A DNA stretch of 44,309 bases from UBA4615 sp044371545 (GCA_044371545.1 JBILTM010000008.1:1-44309); one strand, 5' to 3'; positions 23,134-32,542 are shown, counted from the first letter of the stretch. Translations and numbers: made by a program. The notes: generated by a model from the sequence alone, not told the origin.

Positions 23134-25209
23134 ATGCGCGCCGCGCGCCGTCCGTCCGCAGGCGCTGGCGCGAGGGCGCTCGGCGTCGCGATCGTGCTCG
23201 TCGCGTCGGGCTCGGGCGTCGCGCGCGCGCAGGCGCCGCTCGTGCCGACGGTGCCCGGCGGCACCGTGACGCGGGCCGCGGTCGAGGCGTCGCCGGTGGG
23301 CGGGGCGTCGCCGGGCGAGGCGTCGGCCACGACCTCGGCCACGACCCCGGCGGGCGCGGCCCCTGTCCCGGGCGCGCCGGCCGCCCCCGATGGCGCCGCC
23401 ACGCCCGCCGCCGGCAAGCCGGCTCCGAAGCCGTTCGCGCGGCTGCCGGTGATCGGCCGCCTGCTGTACGGCGAGCCGGTCGACGACGACCCGTCCGACG
23501 GCCGCGTGTCGCCGCACTACGCGCTCGACGTCGAGGCGCCCGAGCCGGTCGCGCGGCAGATCCGCGAGTACACGCTGCTCGGCCGCTGGCGCCAGCGGCC
23601 CGACTACGATCCGTCGCAGCGGCCGCTGTTCGTGCGGCGTGCCGAGGGCGAGGTCCGCGAGCTGATGGCCGCCGAGGGCTGGTTCTCGCCGGAGATCCGC
23701 GTCGAGGACCGTGCCCGGGGCGTGCGCATCGTCGTCGAGCCCGGGCCGCGCACCATCGTCTCGGGCACCGCGCTGCGGCTCTCGGGCGACGTCGACTCGC
23801 CCGAGCACGCGGCGCTGCGCGAGCGCGCCGAGCAGACCTGGCTGCTGCAGCCGGGCGCGCCGTTCCGCTCCGACGAGTGGGAGCGCGCCAAGCGCGAGCT
23901 GCTCGGCACGCTGCGCGACGGCGGCTTCCTGCGCGCGCGGATCGAGGACAGCGAGGCGGTCGTGCAGCGCGAGGGCGCGCGTGCGCTGTTGCGCGTCGAC
24001 GTCGAGTCCGGCCCGCGGCTGCGCTTCGGCGCGATCGACATCGTCGGGCTGCAGCGTTATCCGGCCGAGGCCGTGCAGGGGCTCGCGCCGTTCCGGCAGG
24101 GCGAGCCCTACGACGCGAACCAGGTGACGCGCTTCCAGACGCTGCTGAACGGCTCGGGCTGGTTCACCACCGCGAACGTGCGGCCCGACACCGTGCTGCT
24201 CGACCGCGACCCGACGGCCGAGGAGGTGCCGATGCGCGTCGACGTCGTCGAGCGGCAGTCGAAGCGCTGGGTGCTCGGTGGCGGCTACGACACCGACCGA
24301 GGCTTGAGCGTGCTCGCCAACTGGGAGCACCGCAACGTCGGCGGGATCGGCGTGCAGACCTTCAACGGCATCGAGGTCGACCTCGAGCGTCAGGTGCTCT
24401 GGTCGACCTGGAACACCCCGCAGGACCTGTCGGGCTGGCGCTGGCAGTTCGGCGGCCGCGCGGAGCACCGCGACATCCAGAACGACCTGGTCGACGCGGC
24501 CTCGCTCTTCGTGTCGCGCAACCAGCGGCGCGGCGACGTCGAGACCGCGCTGTCGCTGCAGGCGCAGGCCGAGCGGCAGAGCGTGGTGTTCGGCCCGGAC
24601 GACGAGCGGCTCTACGAGAACCGCGCGCTGGTGCTCGGCTACTCGTGGACGCAGCGCAAGCTCGACTCGCCGATCTACCCGACCCGCGGCTACATCGTCA
24701 CCGGGCAGCTTTCGGGCGCCTCGGAGGCGCTCGGCTCGGTGACGAGCTTCGTGCGCGGCTACGGCCTCGCCTACGGCATCGTGCCGCTCGCGGGCGCCGA
24801 CCGCGAGGAGTTCGGCCGCATCGTGCTGCGGGGCGAGGTCGGTCACGTGGCGGCGCCGCGGCGCGAGGGCATCCCGTCGGCGAACCTGTTCCGCACCGGC
24901 GGCTCGCGCTCGGTGCGCGGCTACGCGTCGCAGGGGCTCGGCGTGCCGCTCGGCGAGGCGATCGTCGGCGGACGCGCGCTGTTCACCGCAAGCGTCGAGT
25001 ACCAGCACCTGGTCTCGCGCGACGTCGCGCTCGCGACCTTCTACGACTACGGCAACGCGGCCGACTCGTGGTCGGACCTGAAGCCGGTCGCCGGCTACGG
25101 CGTCGGCGTGCGGCTGCGCACGCCGGTCGGGCCGCTGAACTTCGACGTCGCGTACGGCGAGGCGGTCCGCGAGTGGCGGCTGCACTTCTCGATCGGGGTG
25201 GTCTTCTGA
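23134..25209 (+). CDS. tamA: translocation and assembly module outer-membrane protein TamA
   Basis: The 691-residue protein has a signal peptide ending at VARAQA, then an unusually long Ala/Pro/Thr-rich linker (to about residue 105), POTRA domains and a C-terminal Omp85 beta-barrel. The barrel carries the lid-loop signature RTGGSRSVRGYASQGLG and ends on an aromatic residue (HFSIGVVF). With TamB it inserts or folds certain outer-membrane proteins and may carry phospholipid. BamA is excluded because tamB follows at once and the POTRA number fits TamA. The stop and the tamB start overlap as TGATG. ATG 23134 or GTG 23131 are possible starts. Confidence 0.94.
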   Translation: MRAARRPSAGAGARALGVAIVLVASGSGVARAQAPLVPTVPGGTVTRAAVEASPVGGASPGEASATTSATTPAGAAPVPGAPAAPDGAATPAAGKPAPKPFARLPVIGRLLYGEPVDDDPSDGRVSPHYALDVEAPEPVARQIREYTLLGRWRQRPDYDPSQRPLFVRRAEGEVRELMAAEGWFSPEIRVEDRARGVRIVVEPGPRTIVSGTALRLSGDVDSPEHAALRERAEQTWLLQPGAPFRSDEWERAKRELLGTLRDGGFLRARIEDSEAVVQREGARALLRVDVESGPRLRFGAIDIVGLQRYPAEAVQGLAPFRQGEPYDANQVTRFQTLLNGSGWFTTANVRPDTVLLDRDPTAEEVPMRVDVVERQSKRWVLGGGYDTDRGLSVLANWEHRNVGGIGVQTFNGIEVDLERQVLWSTWNTPQDLSGWRWQFGGRAEHRDIQNDLVDAASLFVSRNQRRGDVETALSLQAQAERQSVVFGPDDERLYENRALVLGYSWTQRKLDSPIYPTRGYIVTGQLSGASEALGSVTSFVRGYGLAYGIVPLAGADREEFGRIVLRGEVGHVAAPRREGIPSANLFRTGGSRSVRGYASQGLGVPLGEAIVGGRALFTASVEYQHLVSRDVALATFYDYGNAADSWSDLKPVAGYGVGVRLRTPVGPLNFDVAYGEAVREWRLHFSIGVVF

Positions 25210-28200
25210 TGGCGCCGCCCCCGATGCCGCCCTCCACGCCGCCGCACGGGGCACCGGACGCCGGTCCGGGCCGCTTCGCGCGCCGCTCGCGGCGGCGGCG
25301 GATCGCCGTGATCGCGCTGCCGATCCTCGCGCTGCTGGTCGCCGCGCTCGCGGGCGGCCTCGCGTGGCTCGGTGGCGAGTCGGCGCTGCGCGCGGTCGTG
25401 GAGCGGGCTGCCGCGGCGACCGGCGGGCGGCTGTCGGTCGAGGGGGTGCAGGGCTCGCTGCTGGGCGTGGTGCGCGCGAAGCGGATCGTCTGGAGCGACG
25501 CCGGCACGGTCGCCTCGGCCGACGACGTCGTGCTCGACGTCGACCTGCGCGCGCTGGGGGTCGCGACGCTGCGCGTGCGCGAGCTGACCGCCGCGCACGT
25601 CGAGGTGGTGGCCGCGCCGTCCGACGCGCCCGCCGCGCCGCCGGCCTCGCTCGCGCTGCCGATGCGCGTCGAGCTCGTGCAGGCGCGCATCGGCGAGCTC
25701 GTCGTGCGCCAGGCCGGGGCGCAGGCGCCGCTGCGCCTCGAGGACCTGCGCGCGTCGGCGCGCTACCGCACCGGGACGTGGACGCTCGACGCGCTGTCGC
25801 TGCGCGCGCCGTTCGGCACGCTGCAGGCCGGCGGCACGATCGCCGACGCGCCGCCGTTCGCGCTGCAGGCGCGCGCGCTCCTCGAGACGCGCGCGCTCGA
25901 CGAGCCGCTCGCGGTGGACGCGACCGCGGGCGGCACGCTGTCCGCGCTCGACGTCGACGCGCGTGCGGTGCTGCGCGATGCGAGCGCGTCGGCGAAGCTC
26001 GCGCTCGCGCCGTTCGCGCCGCGCCCGCTCGTCTCGGTCGACCTGTCGCTCGCCGCGCTCGACCTGTCGCGCTTCGTCGCCGCGCTGCCGGCGACCCGGC
26101 TCGAGGGGCGGCTGCAGGCGCGCGCGGCGCCCGAGCCCGCGGGCGCCGCGGCGGACGGTCTGCCGCCGCTCGCGGGCACCCTGTCGCTGCGCAACGCCCG
26201 CCCCGGCACGCTCGACGCGGGACGGCTGCCGCTCGAGACGCTCGCGACCCGCTTCGTGTTCGACGGCACGCGCCTGCGCCTGGACGGCGTCGAGCTCGCC
26301 GGGCCGCCGGGCCGGCTCGCGGGCGAGGCCTCGGTGAGCATGCCCGAGCGCGCCGGTGCGGTCCCGCCGTTCGCGCTGCGCCTGGAGACCGACGCGCTCG
26401 ACCTCAAGCGTGCGCACGCCGGCCTGCGCCCGACCGCGCTGCGCGGCACGGTCGCGATCGCGCCGGCGGGCGCCGGCCTCGCGTTCGATGCGCGGCTCGC
26501 CGACGGCGAGCTCGCGCTCGAGGGCCGCGCGCGGCTCGAGGGCGAGCGGCTCGACATCGAGCGCGCGCGTCTGCGGGCGCGCGACGGCGTCGCCGAGCTC
26601 GCGGGCCGCGCGGACATCGCGGCGCCATACCGCTTCGAGCTCGCGGGCACCGTCTCGAGGCTCGATCCCTCGCGCTTCGCCGAGGTGCCGCCGGGCCTGC
26701 TGAACGGTACCTGGCGCGCGAGCGGCGTCGTCGCGCCGGTGCCCGCGATCGACGCTGCGGCGACGCTCGCCGACAGCCGCTGGCGCGGCCTGCCGGCGTC
26801 GGGGCGCGTCGCCGCCCGCTGGGCGTCGGCCGAGCGCGGGCGCGTCGACCGGCTGAGCAACGTGGACGTCGCGCTCGCCCTCGGCGCGTCGTCGCTGCGC
26901 GCCCGCGGCGACCTCGGCGAGCCCGCCGACCGGCTGACGATCGACGTCGACGCGCCGCGGCTGCGCGAACTCGACGCGCGCCTCGGCGGCCGCGCGTCGC
27001 TCGACCTCGAGCTGCGCGGCGCGATCGCCGCGCCGGCGCTGTCGGCGACCGTGGTCGCGCGCGACCTGCGTGTCGATGACCAGCTCTCGGCGCGGACCCT
27101 GAGGGCCGGCGTCGACGTCGCGTCGCCCCGCGCGCTGGTCGACGTGCTCGCGCGGCTCGGGCTCGTGCCGCCGTCGGCGGTCGCGACGGCGTCGCCGGGG
27201 CCGGGGCCGGGGCCGGCGAAGCGCGGCGGTGCGGCGACCAGGGCCGGGGCGCCCGGGCCGGGTGCGCCCGAGCCCGCGCGCGCTGCGTCCGGGGTGCGCG
27301 AGACGGGCGCGGCGAAGGCCGCGGCGACCGCGGCCGCGGCCCCGTCCTCGCCGCTCTCCGTCGTCCTGCAGGCCGACGGCCTGAAGCTCGACGCGTTCGC
27401 GATCGACACCCTGCGCGCCGACCTGTCCGGCGACGCCGACCGCCATGCGCTCGTGGCGCGCGCGACCGCGGCCGCGCGCGGCATCGACGCGGCGCTGCGC
27501 GTCGAGGGCGCCCTCGAGCGCGGCACCGCGGCGCGCTGGAACGGGCGCATCGTCGAGGCGTCGAACGCCGCCGCGCCGCGGCTGCGGCTGCTCGAGCCCG
27601 CCGCGCTCGCCGCGTCGCCCGGCACCGCGTCGGTCGTGCCGCTGCGCGTGGAGATCGACGGTGCCGATGGCGCGCGGCTGTCGCTGGACGAGGCGAGCTG
27701 GCGCGACGGCCGCCTGCGCGTGCTCGGGACCGTCGCCGGTGTGCCGCTGCGCTGGCTCGGCCGCGCCGCCACCGAGCGCGGCCTGCGCCTCGAGGAGCCG
27801 GACGCGCTGCGGATCGGCGCGCGCGTCGACCTCGCCGGCGCGCCCCGCGCGGGCGGCGACCTGCGCGGCCGCATCGAGGTGTTCCGCGAGTCGGGCGACG
27901 TGACCGTCGACGTGCCGGCGGTCGGCGGCGGCACCGAGCCGCTGAAGGCCGGGCTGCAGGCGCTGGAGGCGCGCATCGAGGTGGCCGACGGCCGCGCGTC
28001 GGCGACCGCGGCGATGCGCGGCACCGCGATCGGCACGGCGCGCGCCGACGCGCGGATGCCGATCGCGTGGACCGCCGACGGCGCGCTCGACACGCGCGTG
28101 CCGATCGAGGGCTCGGCCGAGCTGTCGCTGCCGTCGCTCGCGTTCACCCGCGCGCTCGCCGGCGAGGCCTGGCGCTTCGACGGCGCGCTCGAGGGGCGCG

Positions 28201-29471
28201 TCGCGATCGCGGGCACCCTCGACGCGCCGCGCCTGACCGGGCGCATCGAGGGCAGCCGGCTCGTCGCCGAGCAGCGCGAGCTCGGCATGCGGCTCACCGA
28301 CGGCGTGCTCGTCGCGACCCTCGCGGGCGGCGCGATCGAGATCGAGCGGATGCGCTTCGCGAGCGGCGGCGGCTCGGTGACGATGACCGGCACGCTGCGC
28401 GCCGACGAGCGCAGCGAGGCGGTGCTGACCCTCGAGCGGCTGCCGGTGCCGCTCGGCACAGGCCAACGGCTGGTGCTGTCGGGCGAGTCGCGCGCGACGC
28501 TGCGCGGCGGCATGCTGGTGCTGCGCGGCGCGCTGCGCGCCGACGAGGGCGTGATCGAGCTGACCGCCTACAACGCGCCCAGCCTCGCGAAGGACGTGGT
28601 CGTGGTGCGCGACGCGGGCGAGGCGGCCGCGTACATCGGCCAGCGCGCCGCGCAGCGCCGCGCGATCGCCGACGGCACCGCACCGCCCGCGGCCGAGCCC
28701 GACGCCGAGGCGGGCAAGGGCTTTCGCATCCTCTCGAACATGGAGATCGACCTCGGCGAGAAGTTCCGCGTGTTCGGCGCCGGCGTCGACGCGCGCCTCG
28801 AGGGGCGCCTCGTGCTGCGCGGCCGCCTGCCCGACGCGCCGCGGCTGACCGGCACGGTGAAGATCGTGCAGGGCACCTGGACCGGCTTCGGGCAGAAGCT
28901 CGAGATCGAGCGCGGCACGCTGGTCTTCAGCGGCCCGGTCGACAACCCCGCGCTCGACATCGTCGCCTACCGGCGCTACCTGCCGGTCGAGGCCGGCGTG
29001 TCGGTCAGCGGCACCGCGCGCGTGCCGAAGCTCGCGCTCGTCTCGAAGCCCGACGTGCCCGAGGCCGAGAAGCTGTCGTGGCTGGTGCTCGGCACCGGCT
29101 CGGACAACTCGCGCACCGGCGCGCAGACCGTCGCGCTGCAGGCCGCCGCCGCCTCGATCCTCGCCTCCGCCGACTCGAACGCGAAGATGCCCAGCCTCGC
29201 GCAGACCTTCGGCCTGGACGTCGTGGCGATCCGCACCGGGCAGGTCGGCAGCACCGGCGAGTCGGGCTCGGCCTCGACCTCGGCGCAGGACAGCATCGTG
29301 ACGCTCGGCAAGCGGCTGACCGACCGGCTCTTCGTCAGCTACGAGCAGAGCCTGCGCGGGCTGCAGAACCTGGTGCGGCTGCAGTACGAGATCACCGAGC
29401 GGCTGTCGCTGCGCGGCAGCGCGGGCACGCGCAACGCGGTCGACCTGCTGTGGCAGTACCGGTACGACTGA
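25209..29471 (+). CDS. tamB: translocation and assembly module inner-membrane protein TamB
   Basis: This AsmA-like protein has 1420 residues. One N-terminal membrane helix (about residues 33-55) follows a basic stretch (RRSRRRR). A very long beta-repeat region builds the periplasm-spanning groove, and a C-terminal TamB/DUF490 domain follows (VKIVQGTWTGFGQKLEIERG, FSGPVDNPALDIVAYRR, LSWLVLGTGSD, ending LFVSYEQSLRGLQNL...WQYRYD). A low-complexity Pro/Gly/Ala linker lies near residues 657-715. It shares one base with the tamA stop, which indicates strict co-translation with its partner. Confidence 0.95.
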   Translation: MAPPPMPPSTPPHGAPDAGPGRFARRSRRRRIAVIALPILALLVAALAGGLAWLGGESALRAVVERAAAATGGRLSVEGVQGSLLGVVRAKRIVWSDAGTVASADDVVLDVDLRALGVATLRVRELTAAHVEVVAAPSDAPAAPPASLALPMRVELVQARIGELVVRQAGAQAPLRLEDLRASARYRTGTWTLDALSLRAPFGTLQAGGTIADAPPFALQARALLETRALDEPLAVDATAGGTLSALDVDARAVLRDASASAKLALAPFAPRPLVSVDLSLAALDLSRFVAALPATRLEGRLQARAAPEPAGAAADGLPPLAGTLSLRNARPGTLDAGRLPLETLATRFVFDGTRLRLDGVELAGPPGRLAGEASVSMPERAGAVPPFALRLETDALDLKRAHAGLRPTALRGTVAIAPAGAGLAFDARLADGELALEGRARLEGERLDIERARLRARDGVAELAGRADIAAPYRFELAGTVSRLDPSRFAEVPPGLLNGTWRASGVVAPVPAIDAAATLADSRWRGLPASGRVAARWASAERGRVDRLSNVDVALALGASSLRARGDLGEPADRLTIDVDAPRLRELDARLGGRASLDLELRGAIAAPALSATVVARDLRVDDQLSARTLRAGVDVASPRALVDVLARLGLVPPSAVATASPGPGPGPAKRGGAATRAGAPGPGAPEPARAASGVRETGAAKAAATAAAAPSSPLSVVLQADGLKLDAFAIDTLRADLSGDADRHALVARATAAARGIDAALRVEGALERGTAARWNGRIVEASNAAAPRLRLLEPAALAASPGTASVVPLRVEIDGADGARLSLDEASWRDGRLRVLGTVAGVPLRWLGRAATERGLRLEEPDALRIGARVDLAGAPRAGGDLRGRIEVFRESGDVTVDVPAVGGGTEPLKAGLQALEARIEVADGRASATAAMRGTAIGTARADARMPIAWTADGALDTRVPIEGSAELSLPSLAFTRALAGEAWRFDGALEGRVAIAGTLDAPRLTGRIEGSRLVAEQRELGMRLTDGVLVATLAGGAIEIERMRFASGGGSVTMTGTLRADERSEAVLTLERLPVPLGTGQRLVLSGESRATLRGGMLVLRGALRADEGVIELTAYNAPSLAKDVVVVRDAGEAAAYIGQRAAQRRAIADGTAPPAAEPDAEAGKGFRILSNMEIDLGEKFRVFGAGVDARLEGRLVLRGRLPDAPRLTGTVKIVQGTWTGFGQKLEIERGTLVFSGPVDNPALDIVAYRRYLPVEAGVSVSGTARVPKLALVSKPDVPEAEKLSWLVLGTGSDNSRTGAQTVALQAAAASILASADSNAKMPSLAQTFGLDVVAIRTGQVGSTGESGSASTSAQDSIVTLGKRLTDRLFVSYEQSLRGLQNLVRLQYEITERLSLRGSAGTRNAVDLLWQYRYD
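27195..27216 (+). repeat. CCGGGG hexamer repeat inside tamB
   Basis: Three full CCGGGG units plus CCGG encode a short Pro-Gly repeat at the start of the low-complexity linker of TamB. The frame is kept if the number changes by whole units. Confidence 0.8.
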
Positions 29472-29485
29472 GCGGGCGCCGCGCG

Positions 29486-29514
29486 TTGCCGTTGTGGACC
29501 GTGCGGTCAATAAT
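29486..29514 (+). promoter_or_regulatory. promoter with embedded TetR-type operator
   Basis: TTGCCG (29486-29491) and AATAAT (29509-29514) are -35 and -10 elements with an ideal 17-base spacer. Within the spacer, GACCG-TG-CGGTC (29497-29508) is a perfect inverted repeat; the wider site TGGACCGTGCGGTCAA resembles operators of NemR-like TetR regulators. The -10 ends 6 bases before the regulator's ATG, so the mRNA should have almost no leader. Confidence 0.65.
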
Positions 29515-29520
29515 GAGCCC

Positions 29521-30117
29521 ATGCCGCGCCCGACCGAGTTCGACACCGAGCGCGCCCTCGACCGGGCGCTGCTGCTCTTCTGGCGCAAGGGCTACCAGGC
29601 GACCTCGCTCGCCGACCTGACCGAGGCGATGGGCATCGGCCGCGGCAGCTTCTATGCCGCGTTCGGCGACAAGCGCGCCCTGTTCGAGGCCTGCCTCGAC
29701 CGCTTCGCGCGGCGTACGCAGGCGATCCTGCTGGAGGCGATGCGCGAGCGCGCGCCGCTCGACGGGCTGCAGTGGTTCCTCGAGCGCCACCTGCACGGTC
29801 ACGATCCGCGCAGCGCCAGCCTCGGCTGCCTGCTGGTCAACACCGTGCTCGAGCTCGCCGGCGTCGACGACGCGCTCGGCGAGCGCGCGAGCCGGCACCT
29901 GTCGGACGTCCAGACGCTGTTCGAGTCGGGCCTCGCGCGCGCGGGCTGCGCGCCGGAGCGCGCCCGAGAGCTCGCCGCGCTGCTGATGCGGCTCAACGAA
30001 GGCGTGCGCGTGGCCAGCCGCCGGCGGCTCGCGGTGCCCGCGCAGCGCGAGCCGATCGAGGCCGCGTTCCGGCTGATCCGCACGCAGGTACCGGCGGCGG
30101 TCGGCTACCGCGGCTGA
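29521..30117 (+). CDS. TetR-family transcriptional regulator
   Basis: The 198-residue protein has a classic TetR helix-turn-helix: LLLFWRKGYQATSLADLTEAMGIGRGSFYAAFGDKRALFEACLDRF (residues about 19-63). The C-terminal ligand domain is divergent, with SLGCLLVNTVLELAG. ATG 29521 follows the promoter-operator directly. An operator between -35 and -10 implies that it represses itself. The target and ligand are unknown; the neighbours (tamB upstream, gntK downstream on the other strand) are not obviously related. Confidence 0.92.
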   Translation: MPRPTEFDTERALDRALLLFWRKGYQATSLADLTEAMGIGRGSFYAAFGDKRALFEACLDRFARRTQAILLEAMRERAPLDGLQWFLERHLHGHDPRSASLGCLLVNTVLELAGVDDALGERASRHLSDVQTLFESGLARAGCAPERARELAALLMRLNEGVRVASRRRLAVPAQREPIEAAFRLIRTQVPAAVGYRG

Positions 30118-30139
30118 GCGCGGCGCGCCGGACCCGGGC

Positions 30140-30640
30140 TCAGCCGCGCAGCCCGCGCAGCGCCGCCTCGACGGTCTCCTCGACGCTGCCGCCCACGTCG
30201 ACCACCACCGCGTCCCGCGGCGGCTCGAGCGCCTCGAACTGGCTCGCGAGCAGGCTCGCCGGCATGTAGCGGTGGCGACGCGCGGCGATCCGCGCGGCGA
30301 TCAGCTCGTACGAGCCCGACAGGTGCACGACGCGCAACCCCGGCAGCCGCTCGGCGAGCGCATCGCGATAGCGGTGCCTGAGCGCCGAGCACGCGAGCAC
30401 CACCGGCTCGCCCTTCGCGACCCCGTGGCGCATCACCGCGTTGAGCCGCGCGAGCCACGGCGCGCGGTCGGCGTCGTCGAGCGGCACGCCGGCGCGCATC
30501 TTCTCGACGTTGGCCGGCGGGTGGAAGTCGTCGGCATCGACGAAGCGCGCGCCGAGCCGCGCGGCGAGCGCCTGCCCGACCGAGGTCTTGCCGCAGCCGG
30601 ACACGCCCATGACGACGATCGCGCGGGGCGGGCCGCTCAC
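30140..30640 (-). CDS. gntK: gluconokinase
   Basis: The 166-residue protein has a P-loop GVSGCGKTS at residues 12-20, then DADDFHPPANVEKMRAGVPLDDADRAPWL, a strong GntK signature, and ALRHRYRDAL. It phosphorylates gluconate to 6-phosphogluconate. GTG 30640 overlaps the stop of gnd as GTGA, so the two are co-translated: the product of GntK is the substrate of Gnd. It is the last gene of the mutL-MFS-miaA-gnd-gntK run. Confidence 0.95.
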   Translation of the reverse strand: MSGPPRAIVVMGVSGCGKTSVGQALAARLGARFVDADDFHPPANVEKMRAGVPLDDADRAPWLARLNAVMRHGVAKGEPVVLACSALRHRYRDALAERLPGLRVVHLSGSYELIAARIAARRHRYMPASLLASQFEALEPPRDAVVVDVGGSVEETVEAALRGLRG

Positions 30641-31578
30641 TTCGCCTTCACCGCGTGCCCGCCGAAGCCCTTGCGCATCAGCGAGAGCAATCGGTTCGCG
30701 ACGTCGGCCTTGCCCTGCGACGAGAAGCGGCTCATCAGCGCGAGCGCGATCACCGGCGCAGGCGTTCCCTGGCGTACGGCCTCGTCGACGGTCCAGCGGC
30801 CTTCGCCCGAGTCGGCGACGAAGGGCGCGACCGCGTCGAGCGCGCCGGGGTCCTCCAGCGCGTCGACGGTCAGGTCGAGCAGCCACGACCGGACCACCGA
30901 GCCGTGCCGCCACAGCTCGCCGATCGCCGCGAGGTCGAGGTCGAACTCGGCCTTGCCCTCGAGCAGCGCGAAGCCCTCGGCGTAGGCCTGCATCGCGCCG
31001 TACTCGATGCCGTTGTGGATCATCTTCACGAAGTGACCCGAACCGGGCGGGCCACAGTGCAGCCAGCCGCGGTCGGGCGCGGGCGCGAGCAGCCGCGCGA
31101 TCGGCGCGAGCCGCGCGGCGCCCTCGGCGTCGGCGCCGAACATCAGGCAGTAGCCGTTGGCGAGACCCCAGACGCCGCCCGAGACGCCGCAGTCGGCGAA
31201 GCGCAGGCCGTGCGCGGCGAGCTCGCGCGCGTGGCGCTGCGACTCGAGGTAGTTGGCGTTCGCGCCGTCGACGACGAGGTCGCCCGCGCAGAGCCCGGAC
31301 ACGAGCTCCGCGAAGGCCGCCTCGCTCGGCGCGCCGGCCGGCAGCATCAGCCAGACGACGCGTGGCGCGGGCAGCGCGGCGAGCGCGTCGGCGAGCGATG
31401 CGTGCGTCGTCACGCCCGGCTCGCCGGCGAGCGCCTCGCGCGCCTCGGGCTGCGCGTCGAAGCCGTGCACGCGCGCGCCGCCGCGCGCGAGGCGCCGCGC
31501 CATGTTGGCGCCCATCCGGCCGAGGCCGATCATCGCGAGCACCGGGGCCGCGGTCGCAGGGGTGGGGTCAGCGCTCAT
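30637..31578 (-). CDS. gnd: 6-phosphogluconate dehydrogenase, decarboxylating (short form)
   Basis: At 313 residues this is the short form (the E. coli enzyme is about 468). The Rossmann motif is GLGRMGANMARR; the catalytic segment is GSGHFVKMIHNGIEYGAMQAYAEGF, and DCGVSGGVWGLANGYCLMFGA is conserved. The residue ending the second strand is Asp (VHGFDAQ), which suggests preference for NAD+ over NADP+; this is inferred. It converts 6-phosphogluconate to ribulose-5-phosphate and CO2. ATG 31578 lies inside the miaA end (11-base overlap), and its own stop overlaps gntK. Confidence 0.95.
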   Translation of the reverse strand: MSADPTPATAAPVLAMIGLGRMGANMARRLARGGARVHGFDAQPEAREALAGEPGVTTHASLADALAALPAPRVVWLMLPAGAPSEAAFAELVSGLCAGDLVVDGANANYLESQRHARELAAHGLRFADCGVSGGVWGLANGYCLMFGADAEGAARLAPIARLLAPAPDRGWLHCGPPGSGHFVKMIHNGIEYGAMQAYAEGFALLEGKAEFDLDLAAIGELWRHGSVVRSWLLDLTVDALEDPGALDAVAPFVADSGEGRWTVDEAVRQGTPAPVIALALMSRFSSQGKADVANRLLSLMRKGFGGHAVKAK

Positions 31579-32542
31579 GGGCGGCGATGATAGCGGACAC
31601 CCGTCGCGGCACGTCGGGCGCGAGGCAGTCGACGACGACGCGCGTCGGCATCGCGCGCAGCCAGGTCAGCTGGCGCTTGGCGAGCTGGCGGGTCGCCGCG
31701 ACCGCCTCGTCGACGAAGCGCGCGCGTCGCGCGGCCGAGCGGTCGCCCGCGTCCAGGTCGTCGAGCCAGCTCCAGGCCTGCCGGTAGCCGACGCAGCGCA
31801 TCGACGGCATCGACGGCGCGAGATCGCCGCGGGCACGCAGCGCACGGACCTCGTCGATGAAGCCCGCGGCGAGCATCGCGTCGAAGCGCGCGGCGATCCG
31901 CGCGTGCAGCACCGCCCGGTCCGAGGGTTCGAGCGCGATCGTCGCGAGCCGCGGCGCGGCGCCCAGCGCCGCACGAGCGCCGAGCAGCGCGGACATCGGC
32001 CGCCCGGTCAGTGCGTGGACCTCCAGCGCGCGCTGGATGCGCTGCGAGTCGCCGGGCTCCAGGCGCGCGGCGCTCGCCGGGTCGATGCGCGCGAGCCGCG
32101 CGTGCATCGCGGGCCAGCCCTCGCGTGCGGCGTCGGCGTCGAGCGCCGTGCGCACCGCGGGGTCGGCCGGCGGCAGCTCGTCGAGCCCGTCGGCGAGTGC
32201 CTTCGCGTAGAGCATCGTGCCGCCGACCAGCAGCGGCAGCCGCCCGCGCGCACGGATCTCGCCGATCAGCCGGCGCGCGTCGGTCGCGAACGCGGCCGCG
32301 GAGTAGGCGTCGGTCGGCTCGATCAGGTCGATCAGGTGGTGCGGCACCGCGCGGCGCTCCTCGGCGCTCGGCTTCGCTGTGCCGACGTCCATGCCGCGAT
32401 AGACGAGCGCCGAATCGACGCTGACGATCTCGACAGGCCGCTCGCGCGCGACCGCCATCGCCGCCGCGCTCTTGCCCGAGGCGGTCGGGCCGAGCAGCAG
32501 GATCGCGTCGGGGCGCGATGCCGGGGGCGCGGCGGCGCTCAT
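31568..32542 (-). CDS. miaA: tRNA dimethylallyltransferase
   Basis: The 324-residue protein has P-loop LLGPTASGKSAAA, then VSVDSALVYRGMDVGTAKPS, HHLIDLIEPTDAYSAAAF, LPLLVGGTMLYAKAL and QRIQRALEVHALTG, all MiaA landmarks. It adds the dimethylallyl group to A37 of tRNAs reading UNN codons. ATG 32542 overlaps the MFS gene stop as ATGA. Linkage with mutL is common in proteobacteria; here a drug-efflux-type gene lies between them. Confidence 0.97.
   Translation of the reverse strand: MSAAAPPASRPDAILLLGPTASGKSAAAMAVARERPVEIVSVDSALVYRGMDVGTAKPSAEERRAVPHHLIDLIEPTDAYSAAAFATDARRLIGEIRARGRLPLLVGGTMLYAKALADGLDELPPADPAVRTALDADAAREGWPAMHARLARIDPASAARLEPGDSQRIQRALEVHALTGRPMSALLGARAALGAAPRLATIALEPSDRAVLHARIAARFDAMLAAGFIDEVRALRARGDLAPSMPSMRCVGYRQAWSWLDDLDAGDRSAARRARFVDEAVAATRQLAKRQLTWLRAMPTRVVVDCLAPDVPRRVSAIIAAHER

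Noticed and set aside
20883..23417. 844-codon minus-strand frame across hda, purM and the start of tamA
   Set aside because: It overlaps three recognised genes and has no domain-like sequence.
27195..27216. G-quadruplex in the tamB linker
   Set aside because: Only three full G-runs are present, and the repeat is explained by Pro-Gly codons.
25095..29588. 1497-codon open frame antisense to tamB
   Set aside because: It is the complement of the tamB codon pattern; the sequence is Arg/Ala-rich low complexity and tamB itself is unmistakable.
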